Origin: Onishia taeanensis
GTDB taxonomy: Bacteria; Pseudomonadota; Gammaproteobacteria; Pseudomonadales; Halomonadaceae
NCBI RefSeq assembly: GCF_900100755.1
Contig: NZ_FNCI01000010.1
Span: 1-64,000, forward strand
DNA length: 64,000 nucleotides
Direction: 5' to 3'
Part shown: positions 54,947 to 63,562 of the stretch, piece after piece
Layout of the letters: each line of letters starts with the position of its first letter
How positions within the stretch are numbered: the first letter of the stretch is position 1
The notes under the pieces: model-generated
The model's database searches: none
What the model saw: only the letters and a program-made list of their open reading frames with translations
What the model was told of the DNA's origin: nothing
Position numbers and translations under genes: made by a program

Positions 54947-55504
54947 TCAGGCGCTACCAAAGTAACGTTCGCGATCCTCGGGCGTGATATCGCTGATATG
55001 CAGCGGATAATGCTCGCCGACCCGGTCATTGAAGTAGTGGTGAAGGGTGCGCTCAATCGTCGGAAAGGCCAGCTCGTCCCAGGGCACCTCGTGCTCTTCG
55101 AACAACGCCACTTCCAGGCTCTCGGGGCCGGCACTGAAGCCGCCGGCAAGATCGGCGCGGAAGATCATGAACACTTGGTCGATGTGCGGCAGGTTGATCA
55201 GGGTATAGAGATCATGAATCTCGACCTCGGCGTGTGCCTCCTCACGGGTCTCACGGGCCGCTGCCTCAACCGTGGTCTCGGCGTTTTCCATGAAGCCAGC
55301 CGGCAGCGTCCAGTAGCCCTTGCGCGGCGCAATGGCCCGCCGGCACAGCAATACCTTGCTGCCACTCACCGGCAGAGTGCCGGCAACGATACGCGGATTC
55401 TGGTAGTGGATGGTACCGCAGGCATCGCACAGATAGCGCGGGCGGTCATCGCCCTCGGGGATGGCAAAACGGACATTTTGCCCGCACTGGCTGCAGAAAT
55501 TCAT
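54947..55504 (-). CDS. Nudix hydrolase with N-terminal zinc ribbon
   Basis: 185 residues from MNFCSQCGQNV, with GAGGACC before the ATG. The N-terminal zinc ribbon has CSQCG and CDACG. The Nudix box is GFMENAETTVEAAARETREEAHAEV. The layout resembles the nucleotide-pyrophosphatase group related to NudC, but the protein is shorter and lacks the extra N-terminal domain, so the substrate (for example ADP-ribose or a dinucleotide) is open. It is convergent with the TraX-like gene and divergent from the CoA diphosphatase gene. Confidence 0.88.
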   Translation of the reverse strand: MNFCSQCGQNVRFAIPEGDDRPRYLCDACGTIHYQNPRIVAGTLPVSGSKVLLCRRAIAPRKGYWTLPAGFMENAETTVEAAARETREEAHAEVEIHDLYTLINLPHIDQVFMIFRADLAGGFSAGPESLEVALFEEHEVPWDELAFPTIERTLHHYFNDRVGEHYPLHISDITPEDRERYFGSA

Positions 55505-55588
55505 GACGGTCCTCACGCGGCCTGTGGGATGCCCACTTGACGCTCTGACGGGGGCTGGTTACAAGGAGATAAACCCTGTGGAAGCCCC

Positions 55589-56308
55589 ATGTTAGAGAAT
55601 CTTCGCGATCGCCTGCAAGCACATGTGCCACAACGGCTGGCCCTCAAGATGCCCCGTGCTGCGGTGCTACTGCCAATCGTGGATCGCCCGGAACCGACGC
55701 TGCTGTTCACCCGCCGCGCCGCCCATCTAAAACAGCACAGCGGCCAGGTGGCCTTTCCCGGCGGCAAGTGGGAACACGGCGACAACGACCTGCTGGATAC
55801 CGCGCTGCGCGAAGCGGAGGAGGAGATCGCCCTGCCCCCTGACCGGGTACAGCTGCTCGGCCGCCTCAGCGATGTCATTTCGCTACACGGCATTCGCGTT
55901 ACCCCCTATGTGGGGCTGATTCCTGCCGACCTAACGCTGGTCCCTGAACTTGGCGAGCTCGATGCCATCTTCGAGGTGCCGCTGACGCACTTCCTCGAGG
56001 ACAAGCGTACCCATACCGATGTGATCCGGGTCGACGGACGCGACTACTATGTTCCAAGCTACAGGGTTCCAAGCGATAGAGGGCCGAGCGGCAGAGAACC
56101 GAACGACAGAGCGCCCGATGCTGGGCTGCCCAGTGCTCTGGATCCCCGTGAGCAGGAGGCCAAGGACGATGACCACGTGATCTGGGGGCTCTCGGCGATG
56201 ATGCTGGTGGAGCTTCTAGCGGAAGGCTTCGCGATGCCGATCAGCCTGTTCGAACGCCCAGCGGGAGCGCTATGCTACCGCCCCGAACGTCGTATGAGTG
56301 CGCCATGA
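55589..56308 (+). CDS. Nudix CoA diphosphatase (NudL-like) with pentapeptide insertion
   Basis: 239 residues. The CoA-pyrophosphatase pattern is clear: TLLFTRRAAHLKQHSGQVAFPGGKWEHGDNDLLDTALREAEEEI combines the UPF0035 signature and the Nudix box. It hydrolyses CoA or its derivatives to phosphopantetheine and 3',5'-ADP. Normally the strand YYVPSY runs almost directly into an IWGLSAMML helix; here about 35 residues are inserted (about 157-192), built of degenerate pentapeptides such as YRVPS, DRGPS, GREPN and DRAPD. The insert is polar and probably a surface loop. The stop overlaps the next start. Confidence 0.88.
   Translation: MLENLRDRLQAHVPQRLALKMPRAAVLLPIVDRPEPTLLFTRRAAHLKQHSGQVAFPGGKWEHGDNDLLDTALREAEEEIALPPDRVQLLGRLSDVISLHGIRVTPYVGLIPADLTLVPELGELDAIFEVPLTHFLEDKRTHTDVIRVDGRDYYVPSYRVPSDRGPSGREPNDRAPDAGLPSALDPREQEAKDDDHVIWGLSAMMLVELLAEGFAMPISLFERPAGALCYRPERRMSAP
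56051..56140 (+). repeat. Six degenerate 15-bp tandem units inside the CoA diphosphatase gene
   Basis: Units begin at 56051, 56066, 56081, 56096, 56111 and 56126; the first four share the pattern GNNCCNAGCNNCAGA, as in GTTCCAAGCGATAGA and GGGCCGAGCGGCAGA. The phase keeps the reading frame and encodes the pentapeptide insertion. Confidence 0.78.
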
Positions 56309-56961
56309 TCTCCGATACCCCCCTGCTCGACCCGGCTGGCCTGACGCGCCTGGTCGATGGCCTGGTCGAGCACGGCTGGTGCGTAGCCGAAGGCTTCATC
56401 GACCCGGCCCTTTGCCGTGCATTGCAGCACGAGTTGACTGACCTGGCGGCGCGCGACGCTCTGCGCGACGCCGGCATCGGACGCGGTGAGGCTCATGAAC
56501 TGCGCCGTGATATTCGCGGGGATGCCATCCACTGGCTTAACCGGGAAAGCCTGCCGCAACGCCAGTACCTCTCTGCCATGAATAGCCTGCAGCACGCCCT
56601 GAATATCGAGCTCTACCTGGGATTATTCGAGTTCGAGGCGCATTTCGCCCACTATCCGCCGGGTAGCTTCTATCAGAAACACGTCGACAGCTTTCGCGGC
56701 CGCGCCAACCGAGTGGTCTCGACAGTGCTCTACCTGAACTCGGACTGGCCCGACGACGGCGGCGGTGAAATGGCGATATTCGATCCTTCCGAGCCGGGGC
56801 ACGAGCTTACCCGTATCCGCCCCGAGGCCGGGACCTTCGTCTGCTTTCTTTCGGAAACGGTGCCCCACGAGGTACTGCCGACCCGACTGCCGCGGGCCAG
56901 CATCGCCGGCTGGTTCCGCCGCAATGCCTCTCTCAACGGGCTGGTCGACCCGGCCAGCTAG
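56305..56961 (+). CDS. 2OG-Fe(II) oxygenase (prolyl 4-hydroxylase-like)
   Basis: 218 residues from the ATG at 56305, overlapping the Nudix stop by 4 bp. The double-stranded beta-helix core has AHYPPGSFYQKHVDSFRGRANR with the His-x-Asp iron ligands, VLYLNSDWPDDGGGEMAIFD, then the distal His in SETVPHEVLPT and RASIAGWFRR with the 2-oxoglutarate-binding Arg. It belongs to the SM-20/EGL-9-related P4Hc group; bacterial members hydroxylate proline, for example in EF-Tu in Pseudomonas. The target here is unknown. Confidence 0.88.
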   Translation: MISDTPLLDPAGLTRLVDGLVEHGWCVAEGFIDPALCRALQHELTDLAARDALRDAGIGRGEAHELRRDIRGDAIHWLNRESLPQRQYLSAMNSLQHALNIELYLGLFEFEAHFAHYPPGSFYQKHVDSFRGRANRVVSTVLYLNSDWPDDGGGEMAIFDPSEPGHELTRIRPEAGTFVCFLSETVPHEVLPTRLPRASIAGWFRRNASLNGLVDPAS

Positions 56962-56992
56962 GCAACCGTCTCCTACTGGCTAGCCATAGGGA

Positions 56993-57832
56993 TCAAGCGT
57001 CCTGCGACAGGGACTCAAGCTTGGCTCGGCTGGACGCTACGGGAGACTCGCTGAGGTCGATGGTGATCTCGACCCGCCGGTTGCGTGAGTGAGCCTCAGG
57101 CGTTTCAGACGTATCCAGCGGACGAGTCGCGGCGAAACCTCGAACCATGAATCGCTCGGGTGCCAACTCGGCGTTTGCTAACAAGGCCGTGGCGACCGAC
57201 GAGGCGCGGGCGGCGGACAGCGCCCAGTTGCTTTTATAGCGACTGTCGCTAATCGGCACGCTATCGGTGTGACCATCCACTGAAACGATGCCAGGCAGAC
57301 CGACGAGCGCCGTGGCCATCTCATCAAGCAGATCGCGAAATGGTGGCAAGACGCTAGCTGACCCCGAGGCGAAAGTGCCCTGCTCGTCGATGCGGATGAC
57401 CACGCGCTGCCGCTCTGTCTTGACCTGCATGCGTTCTTTCATCGCCGAACCCTCGAGCATGGCCTCAACCTTGTTCGCCACCTGCACGGCCTGGCTAGAC
57501 TCTCGGCCCTCCTGGGAACTGCCCGTGTCGAGGTGACGCTCCCGCGAGGTGGTGCTCTGTTCGATCGTATCGGGCGGCGATGGCGTCGGACGCCCAGGCG
57601 AAAACGATTTCAAGGCCGGGCTCGTACCCATGGGGATCTGGCTGGCTGGCACGTCGCGCTGCACCCCGAAGGCTTCGGCAAGCTCTCCGGCCAGCCGTTC
57701 GAATCGCTGGGCATCGATTTCCGAGAATGACAGCAAGAGGACGAAGAAGCACATCAGCAGCGACATCAAATCAGCGAAGGTCACTACCCAGCCAGGAACA
57801 CCGGCCTTCTTGCGTACCGGACGCTCATCCAT
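56993..57832 (-). CDS. motB: Flagellar stator protein MotB/PomB
   Basis: 279 residues from MDERPVRKKAG, starting inside the last codons of motA. One transmembrane segment contains WVVTFADLMSLLMCFFVLLLSFSEID, with the ion-binding Asp in FADLMSLLMCFF. A long Ser/Pro linker leads to an OmpA-type peptidoglycan-binding domain with VDGHTDSVPISDSRYKSNWALSAARASSVATALL and GFAATRPLD. It anchors the stator to the cell wall. Confidence 0.92.
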   Translation of the reverse strand: MDERPVRKKAGVPGWVVTFADLMSLLMCFFVLLLSFSEIDAQRFERLAGELAEAFGVQRDVPASQIPMGTSPALKSFSPGRPTPSPPDTIEQSTTSRERHLDTGSSQEGRESSQAVQVANKVEAMLEGSAMKERMQVKTERQRVVIRIDEQGTFASGSASVLPPFRDLLDEMATALVGLPGIVSVDGHTDSVPISDSRYKSNWALSAARASSVATALLANAELAPERFMVRGFAATRPLDTSETPEAHSRNRRVEITIDLSESPVASSRAKLESLSQDA

Positions 57833-58625
57833 TGTCGACCGCCTCGATGCTCTCGTCACCAGGCTCTTCGCCGTCGCTCTGTTCGCGACGCTTGGGCGGG
57901 AGATAAAGACGCAGCATCTGCTCTACCACGCGCGGATTGCGCTCGTGCTTGATGGCCAGCAGCGCATCCGTCCACAGCGACTGCATCCGGGCTTCCTGGG
58001 TCATGCGCAGGGCCAGCTTGTCGGAGATGGGGCTGGCCACCATGGTGCCCAGCATGGCGCCATAAAGCGTGGTGAGCAGTGCCACCGCCATGGCGGGGCC
58101 AATGGAGCCCGGGTCGCTCATGTTGGTCAGCATCTGTACCAGGCCAATCAGGGTGCCGATCATGCCCATCGCCGGGGCGACTTCTGCCAAGGCCGAAAAC
58201 ACATTCGCCCCCGACTCATTGTGATCCAGCGTCAGCAGCCTTTCCTTCTTCAAGATCACCTGAATCGTTTCGTCATCGTAACCGTCCGCCAACATCTGCA
58301 GGCCCTGCTTCAGGAAGGGGCTACTGACCTCCTCGCTCTCCAGTGCCAGCAAGCCTTTCTGGCGGGCAAGTTTGGACAGTCCGACCAGTTCGTCGATGCT
58401 CTGCTCGGTGCTCGGCAGCTTGAACTTGAAGGCGCGGCTCGCGGCCTTGAAGGCATCCTTGAACTCGGACAGGCTGAACTTGGCCAGCACTACACACAGA
58501 CTGCCGCCGAAAACAATCAGCAGCGACAGCGGACTGAAAAAAATCGACGCTGTCCCGCCGAGTAAGACCGCCAAGCCGACCATCAAGGCGGCCCCTACAA
58601 GACCAATTAAGGTTGCCAGATCCAC
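57825..58625 (-). CDS. motA: Flagellar stator protein MotA/PomA
   Basis: 266 residues. Four transmembrane segments, with MDLATLIGLVGAALMVGLAVLLGG at the start and the PomA-like pore helices VAPAMGMIGTLIGLVQML and AMAVALLTTLYGAMLGTMVASPISDKLALR. The short, PomA-like cytoplasmic loop and the sequence GMIGTLIGLVQML suggest sodium as coupling ion, fitting a saline habitat. The C-terminus is acidic (SDGEEPGDESIEAVDNG). The stop codon lies 5 bp inside motB, giving tight coupling. Confidence 0.92.
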   Translation of the reverse strand: MDLATLIGLVGAALMVGLAVLLGGTASIFFSPLSLLIVFGGSLCVVLAKFSLSEFKDAFKAASRAFKFKLPSTEQSIDELVGLSKLARQKGLLALESEEVSSPFLKQGLQMLADGYDDETIQVILKKERLLTLDHNESGANVFSALAEVAPAMGMIGTLIGLVQMLTNMSDPGSIGPAMAVALLTTLYGAMLGTMVASPISDKLALRMTQEARMQSLWTDALLAIKHERNPRVVEQMLRLYLPPKRREQSDGEEPGDESIEAVDNG

Positions 58626-58778
58626 GGTGACTCCTTGTCATTATTTCGTTTTATTAATCTCATGCTCCTGAGAGTATGCGCAGTTGCAACGAAGGGACAA
58701 GGCTAAGTCGATCAACGTTTCGCCACGTAGATAGGCATGTGAAGGGGGAGGAAAAACACGCGTGCTTTTCGATAGGCA

Positions 58779-59726
58779 TCATGAAGGATCGAGACGCTCG
58801 CTGAGTACTCGGTAGCGCGCCGTCAGGCCATGGAACAGCCGCTCGCGCAGCCAGGCATGGCCGGCATCGGCGTGATGGCGCTCATGCCAAACCAGCCAAT
58901 AAGAGAAGGCGGACACCTCGAGTGGCAGGGCGCGCAGGGCAAGGGGCCAGTGATCGATCACGCTGGCCGCCAGGCAGCCCGGCACGCACAGCAGCAGGTC
59001 GCTGTGCTGGGTAGTAGAAAAGCTCGCCAGGAAGTGCGGCTGTCGCAGGCTGACCCGACGTGCCAGGCCCTCGCGCTCCAGCGCTAGATCCACCGCGCCT
59101 CGGTCGTCACCGCCCATGCTGACCAGTTGGTGATCGGCGGCCAGGAAGTCGTCCAGATCTAGCGCTTCCTTGGCGGCCAGCGGGTGCTCCTCGCGCATCA
59201 CGCAGACGAAGCGGTCGGCGCCGATCTCGCGACCATGCACACTCGCCGGCACACGCTCGCCGGGCACGCTGATCGCAAGCTCGGGGCCGCCCTCGTCCAA
59301 CTGGTGCTCGATGCTGCCACGATAGCTCTCGACCTCGAGGCGCAGATGCGGCGCTTCCTCCTTAAGCGTCCGCCATTGAGGCGCCAGAAAGGCATGCATG
59401 CCATAGTCGGTACTGGCCAGATTGAATCGCCGGGTGGTACTGGCCGGATCGAAGGTTGGCGGCGCCAGCAGCGCACCAAGCTCCTGCAGCAGCTTCGCCA
59501 AGGGGGGGCCAAGCGCCTCAGCGCGGGCCGTGGGACGCAGGCCGCGGTGGGTGCGAACGAACAAGGGATCATCAAACGCCTGGCGCAGCTTGGCCAGGGT
59601 CCGCGATACCGCTGGCTGACTCAAGTTGAGGCGTTCGGCGGCCCGCGACACACTGCGCGAATCCAGCAGCGCATGCAGGGTAACCAGCGCATTGAGGTCA
59701 TGACGGGCAAGATCGGCGAGTTGCAT
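58779..59726 (-). CDS. LysR-family regulator
   Basis: 315 residues. The HTH is LNALVTLHALLDSRSVSRAAERLNLSQPAVSRTLAKLRQAFDDPLFVRTHRGL, of the NodD/PcpR/LinR-like subgroup. The effector domain has TRRFNLASTDYGMHAFLAP. It is divergent from the MDR oxidoreductase gene with about 200 bp between starts, so it likely controls it. The effector is unknown. Confidence 0.88.
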   Translation of the reverse strand: MQLADLARHDLNALVTLHALLDSRSVSRAAERLNLSQPAVSRTLAKLRQAFDDPLFVRTHRGLRPTARAEALGPPLAKLLQELGALLAPPTFDPASTTRRFNLASTDYGMHAFLAPQWRTLKEEAPHLRLEVESYRGSIEHQLDEGGPELAISVPGERVPASVHGREIGADRFVCVMREEHPLAAKEALDLDDFLAADHQLVSMGGDDRGAVDLALEREGLARRVSLRQPHFLASFSTTQHSDLLLCVPGCLAASVIDHWPLALRALPLEVSAFSYWLVWHERHHADAGHAWLRERLFHGLTARYRVLSERLDPS

Positions 59727-59928
59727 GCGAACTCCATGAGGGGGCTGGGGATGGCGCTAGCGGCTTCAAGGGCCAACGATATCACTTAAATGCATAGCAT
59801 GATTAACCAACATGCATTGGATTGATATGACGACAGTGCACTAACCTGTGGACATTCTTTGGGTGAGCCACAGGCGTTGCCACATGACGCTCGTCACCCT
59901 AAAGCGACCACTTTCATGGAGACAGCCG

Positions 59929-60927
59929 ATGCAAAGCCGCTATATCACCATCACCGATCACCCTCAGGGCACCCCGGCGCGGGAGCTGTTCGAGCTGCAC
60001 GAGACCGAGCTTGCCGCCTTGGCCGACGGCGAGGTTAGGGTGCGCAACACCTGGCTGTCGGTCGACCCTTACATGCGGGGGCGAATGAGCGGCGTGAAGA
60101 CCTACATCGATCCGTTCGAACTGAACGAACCGCTGCAAGGCGCCGCGGTCGGCGAGGTCATTGAGTCTCGCGACCCGAACTTTCCGGTGGGCGCCAAGGT
60201 TCGCCATATGGCGGGCTGGCGCGATATCGCCCAACTGCCGGGCAATCAGCTCGAGCCGCTGCCCGCCTTCGAGGTGCCGGAGCAGGCCTACTTGGGCGTG
60301 CTTGGCATGCCGGGCATGACCGCATGGACCGGCCTCAATCGCATCGCCGAGATGCAGGAAGGCGACAACGTCCTAGTCAGCGGTGCCGCTGGCGCAGTGG
60401 GCTCACTCGCCGTGCAGTTGGCCAAGGCGAAGGGGGGCACCGTAGTCGGTATCGCCGGCTCCCAGGAAAAGTTAGATTGGCTAGAGTCCAAGGGCGTGAA
60501 GGCGGTCAGCTACAAGGGCAAGAATGCCGCCCAGTTGACCGAAGCGCTCAATGAGGCCTGCCCCGAGGGCTTCGATGTCTATTACGAGAACGTCGGTGGC
60601 ATCTGCCTGGAAGCCGCACTGAACAATCTGAGGGTCGGTGCACGGATCGCCGTCTGTGGCATGATCGCCCGCTATAATGAAGAGGCGCCAAGCGCCGGGC
60701 CGGGCAACCTGGCGATGATCCTGATCCGCCGTGCCCGCATGGAAGGCTTCATCGTCTTCGATCACTGGGCGAACTATCCCGCCTTCCTCGAAGAAGTCGG
60801 CCCGCAGGTGGCCAGTGGCCAGATCGACTATGAGGAAACCATCGAAGAAGGCTTGGAGCGCACCCCCGACGCCTTCCTCAAGCTCTTCGAGGGCGCCAAC
60901 CGGGGCAAGATGCTGGTCAAACTCTAA
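59929..60927 (+). CDS. MDR-family NADP-dependent oxidoreductase (CurA/leukotriene B4 reductase-like)
   Basis: 332 residues from the ATG at 59929 with GGAGACAG before it. No zinc ligands, as in the zinc-free MDR group. VRNTWLSVDPYMRGRMS near residue 40 and LGVLGMPGMTAWTGLNRI are the double-bond reductase signatures; GAAGAVGSLAVQLAKAKG is the NADP-binding motif, followed by YYENVGG. It probably reduces the double bond of alpha,beta-unsaturated ketones or aldehydes. Divergent LysR regulator upstream and a strong terminator downstream define a single-gene unit. Confidence 0.9.
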   Translation: MQSRYITITDHPQGTPARELFELHETELAALADGEVRVRNTWLSVDPYMRGRMSGVKTYIDPFELNEPLQGAAVGEVIESRDPNFPVGAKVRHMAGWRDIAQLPGNQLEPLPAFEVPEQAYLGVLGMPGMTAWTGLNRIAEMQEGDNVLVSGAAGAVGSLAVQLAKAKGGTVVGIAGSQEKLDWLESKGVKAVSYKGKNAAQLTEALNEACPEGFDVYYENVGGICLEAALNNLRVGARIAVCGMIARYNEEAPSAGPGNLAMILIRRARMEGFIVFDHWANYPAFLEEVGPQVASGQIDYEETIEEGLERTPDAFLKLFEGANRGKMLVKL

Positions 60928-60953
60928 GCGCTCGCCGCTGCTGCTTGGCTAAC

Positions 60954-60996
60954 AAAAAAACCGGCCGGATCCGCTGCGGATCCGGCCGGTTTTTTT
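60954..60996. terminator. Strong bidirectional terminator
   Basis: ACCGGCCGGATCCGC and GCGGATCCGGCCGGT form a 15-bp perfect inverted repeat, with A7 before and T7 after. It ends the oxidoreductase gene and can also stop the convergent yjdM gene. Confidence 0.93.
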
Positions 60997-61092
60997 ATGC
61001 GGCTATTTCAACGAGCTATTTCTACACGCTATGTTGGCAGGCCAGGTTAGCAGAGCGGGGCAGCGGGCCCCGGCATGACATGCCGCTGGCGT

Positions 61093-61434
61093 TCAGGCCT
61101 TCTTGACGAACTCCGACTTGAGCTTCATCGGACCAATGCCATCGATCTTGCAGTCGATATCGTGATCGCCTTCGATCAGGCGGATGTTCTTGACCTTGGT
61201 GCCGACCTTGACCACCGAAGACGAGCCCTTGACCTTGAGATCCTTGATCACCGTCACGCTGTCGCCGTCTTCCAGCAGATTGCCATTGGCATCGCGATAG
61301 ACAGGCGCATCATCGCCCGCATCGGCGGAGGCGTCTTGGGCCCACTCATGGCCGCAGCCCGGGCACACGAACATGGCGCCGTCTTCGTAGGTGTAGTCGG
61401 CATCGCATGACGGGCAATTGGGAAGATCACTCAT
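61093..61434 (-). CDS. yjdM: YjdM/PhnA-type zinc ribbon protein
   Basis: 113 residues from [14 protein letters not shown], the usual length. The N-terminal zinc ribbon has CPSC and CPGC, with [16 protein letters not shown]. The C-terminal part, [57 protein letters not shown], is the conserved beta domain of YjdM (formerly PhnA). It is not a phosphonatase; the function is unknown. Confidence 0.92.
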   Translation of the reverse strand: MSDLPNCPSCDADYTYEDGAMFVCPGCGHEWAQDASADAGDDAPVYRDANGNLLEDGDSVTVIKDLKVKGSSSVVKVGTKVKNIRLIEGDHDIDCKIDGIGPMKLKSEFVKKA

Positions 61435-61765
61435 GATTCGGTCCTGGTCGTATGGGGCTGCAGTCAATATCGCTTAGAAACGACGTATCACTAGGGCGTG
61501 CTATATAAAACTTGGCCTATGGCACTTGGTCAACAAGAGAGGCTCGCCTCAGTCCTGTCCTACTCGCGATAGCACCGAGAGGCCCAAGGGCCGGCAAGCC
61601 TACCCGTTTTGGCGCCGCCACTCCACCCAGAACCACATTCATCCCCTGCGGCATGGCGCCGCGCAGGGCACATGAGCGCATGATTCCTTCTTCTCTCTGC
61701 AACGACCCGCCACAAGGAAGCCCCCCCCAAGATGACGCTGCTGAAGCGCCCCGCCTTTGCCTTAG
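61435..61765. other. Intergenic region between yjdM and soxR
   Basis: About 330 bp, with the yjdM promoter expected on the minus strand. An AT-rich TATATAAAA lies at 61502-61510. Open frames here look random in composition, and I see no supported gene. Confidence 0.4.
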
Positions 61766-62221
61766 TCAGGGCCGGTCTGGCCCATCTGCCACGACCTCTC
61801 CCTGGATGTCGCCGGGGTTTCGCAGCGGACAGCTTGCCAGAGACAAACAGCCGCAGCCGATACAGCCATCGAGCTGATCACGCAGCTTGGTTAGTTGTTG
61901 AATCCGCTGGTCAAGATCACCGCGCCACTGGGCAGAGAGTCGATGCCAATCGTCGGCGGTGGGCGAGCGCGAGACGGGCAGTGTATCCAGCGCCGCCTTG
62001 ATTTCCGTCAGTGGCACGCCGGTTCGCTGGGCAATCTTGATGACCGCTACCCGCCGCAAGACATCACGCGAAAAACGACGCTGATTGCCGGCATTTCGCC
62101 AGCCCTCTATCAGCCCCTTCGATTCATAGAAATGCACCGTCGACACGGCGATGCCGCAACGCCCCGCCACATCCCCCACCGTCAGGGCCTTCTTGCCCGG
62201 TTTCAGTCGCTGACTCGCCAT
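61766..62221 (-). CDS. soxR: Redox-sensing MerR-family regulator SoxR
   Basis: 151 residues from [20 protein letters not shown]; a longer in-frame reading runs back over the operator. The MerR HTH has [39 protein letters not shown]. The four cysteines of the 2Fe-2S cluster are present in [12 protein letters not shown]. Oxidation of the cluster by redox-cycling compounds activates transcription. The divergent MFS gene is the obvious target; soxS is absent here, as expected outside the enteric bacteria. Confidence 0.94.
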   Translation of the reverse strand: MASQRLKPGKKALTVGDVAGRCGIAVSTVHFYESKGLIEGWRNAGNQRRFSRDVLRRVAVIKIAQRTGVPLTEIKAALDTLPVSRSPTADDWHRLSAQWRGDLDQRIQQLTKLRDQLDGCIGCGCLSLASCPLRNPGDIQGEVVADGPDRP

Positions 62222-62244
62222 GCCGTGATTACCTCGACCTTGTC

Positions 62245-62275
62245 TTGACCTCAACTTTACTTGAGGTCTTAGGGT
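62245..62275 (+). promoter_or_regulatory. SoxR-activated promoter with SoxR box
   Basis: CCTCAA and TTGAGG, 6 bp apart (62249-62266), match the SoxR operator half-sites; GACCTCAA...TTGAGGTC extends the palindrome. It lies in a 19-bp spacer between -35 TTGACC and a weak -10 TAGGGT, the arrangement of SoxR targets. Confidence 0.85.
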
Positions 62276-62356
62276 GCTTGCTGAACAGCCGGCAATCAAG
62301 CATCAGCACTCCCGCTTCTGCCGGCACGTCATCGACTGACTCGGACAAGGAACCTC

Positions 62357-63562
62357 ATGAAGATCTCACACAGCGGACGTGACGCATCCCGCTCATTCGC
62401 CATGGTCATTGCGCTGGCGGTGCTCATTGGCCTGAACCTGCGCCCCTCGATGGCCGCCATTGGGCCGCTGATCGAGCGCATCCAGGCCGATATCACCGCC
62501 AGCTACGCACAAATCGCCTGGCTAACCAGCCTGCCTGTGCTGGCCATGGGCCTGGGGTGTTTCATGGCCCTGCGACTGGCCGAGAGGGTGGGCTACGGCA
62601 ACCTGATTGGCGCTTCACTCCTGCTGATCGCCCTGGCCGATGGTTTACGCCTGACCAGCGCAAGTGTCGCCAGCCTGCTGCTCACGGCACTGGCCGCAGG
62701 CATCGGTATTGCCTTCATCCAGGCGTCGATGCCGGCCTTAATAAAGCACCAAGCCAAGCAGCAAACCCCACTGGTCATGGGCTGGTATATCGCCGCCATC
62801 ATGGCGGGTGCGGCTCTGTCCTCGACGCTGGCCCCACGCCTTGCCGACCTCAGCGGCAACTGGCGACACGGGCTGGCCGTCTGGGGCCTGTTGGCGCTGC
62901 TGGCCGCCGCTGCCTGGGGCCTTCGTGGCCAGATACTGCCGGCGCCGGTTATACGTCGGTCTCAGAGTACCCCGCAAGTCTCGCTATACCGCCAGACACG
63001 TGTCTGGACCCTGGCCTGTTTCTTCGGCATGGGCACTGCGGGCTACACCTGTGTATTGGCCTGGCTCCCGCCCTATTACATCGGCCTGGGCTGGTCAGAC
63101 GCCAGCGCTGGGACGCTGCTCGGTTTTCTCACCGCTATAGAGGTCGTCTCGGGCCTACTGCTGCCCGCCTTGGCCCAGCGCCAAGACGACCGTCGGCCGG
63201 TGATCTTCTTGGCGCTGATCTTTAGCATGGCGGGATTCGTGCTGTTGGCGCTGGCACCGCTTCGCTGGCCCTATCTGACGGCAGCGCTGCTCGGTGCAGG
63301 GATCGGCGGCCTCTTCCCGCTAAGCCTGATTGTGGCGATAGACCATCACAGCAGCCCACAGCGTGCCGGCGCCATCTCGAGCATCGTTCAAGGCAGCGGC
63401 TACTTCATTGCCGCTATGTCACCGCTCGCTGCCGGGATGGTGCGTGACCAACTGGGCAACTTCGCCATGGCCTGGGCCAGTCTCGCCGTCATGATGCTGG
63501 TGATGATGCGTATCTGCGTGCAATTCGACCCACGCGACTATCAATGGGTGATCCGTGACTGA
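62357..63562 (+). CDS. MFS transporter (CynX/NimT-like), SoxR-linked
   Basis: 401 residues with about 12 transmembrane segments. The N-terminus VLIGLNLRPSMAAIGPLIERIQ is the signature of the CynX/NimT/YycB group, followed by LTSLPVLAMGLGCFMALRLAERVG. Members export or import small anions and antimicrobials. Behind a SoxR box, export of redox-active compounds is a reasonable guess. Its last 22 bp overlap the convergent LysR gene. Confidence 0.88.
   Translation: MKISHSGRDASRSFAMVIALAVLIGLNLRPSMAAIGPLIERIQADITASYAQIAWLTSLPVLAMGLGCFMALRLAERVGYGNLIGASLLLIALADGLRLTSASVASLLLTALAAGIGIAFIQASMPALIKHQAKQQTPLVMGWYIAAIMAGAALSSTLAPRLADLSGNWRHGLAVWGLLALLAAAAWGLRGQILPAPVIRRSQSTPQVSLYRQTRVWTLACFFGMGTAGYTCVLAWLPPYYIGLGWSDASAGTLLGFLTAIEVVSGLLLPALAQRQDDRRPVIFLALIFSMAGFVLLALAPLRWPYLTAALLGAGIGGLFPLSLIVAIDHHSSPQRAGAISSIVQGSGYFIAAMSPLAAGMVRDQLGNFAMAWASLAVMMLVMMRICVQFDPRDYQWVIRD

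Noticed and set aside
61512-61877. 121-residue plus-strand frame between yjdM and soxR
   Set aside because: Low-complexity Arg/Pro/Ala composition, runs into the soxR 3' end, and has no ribosome binding site or domain.
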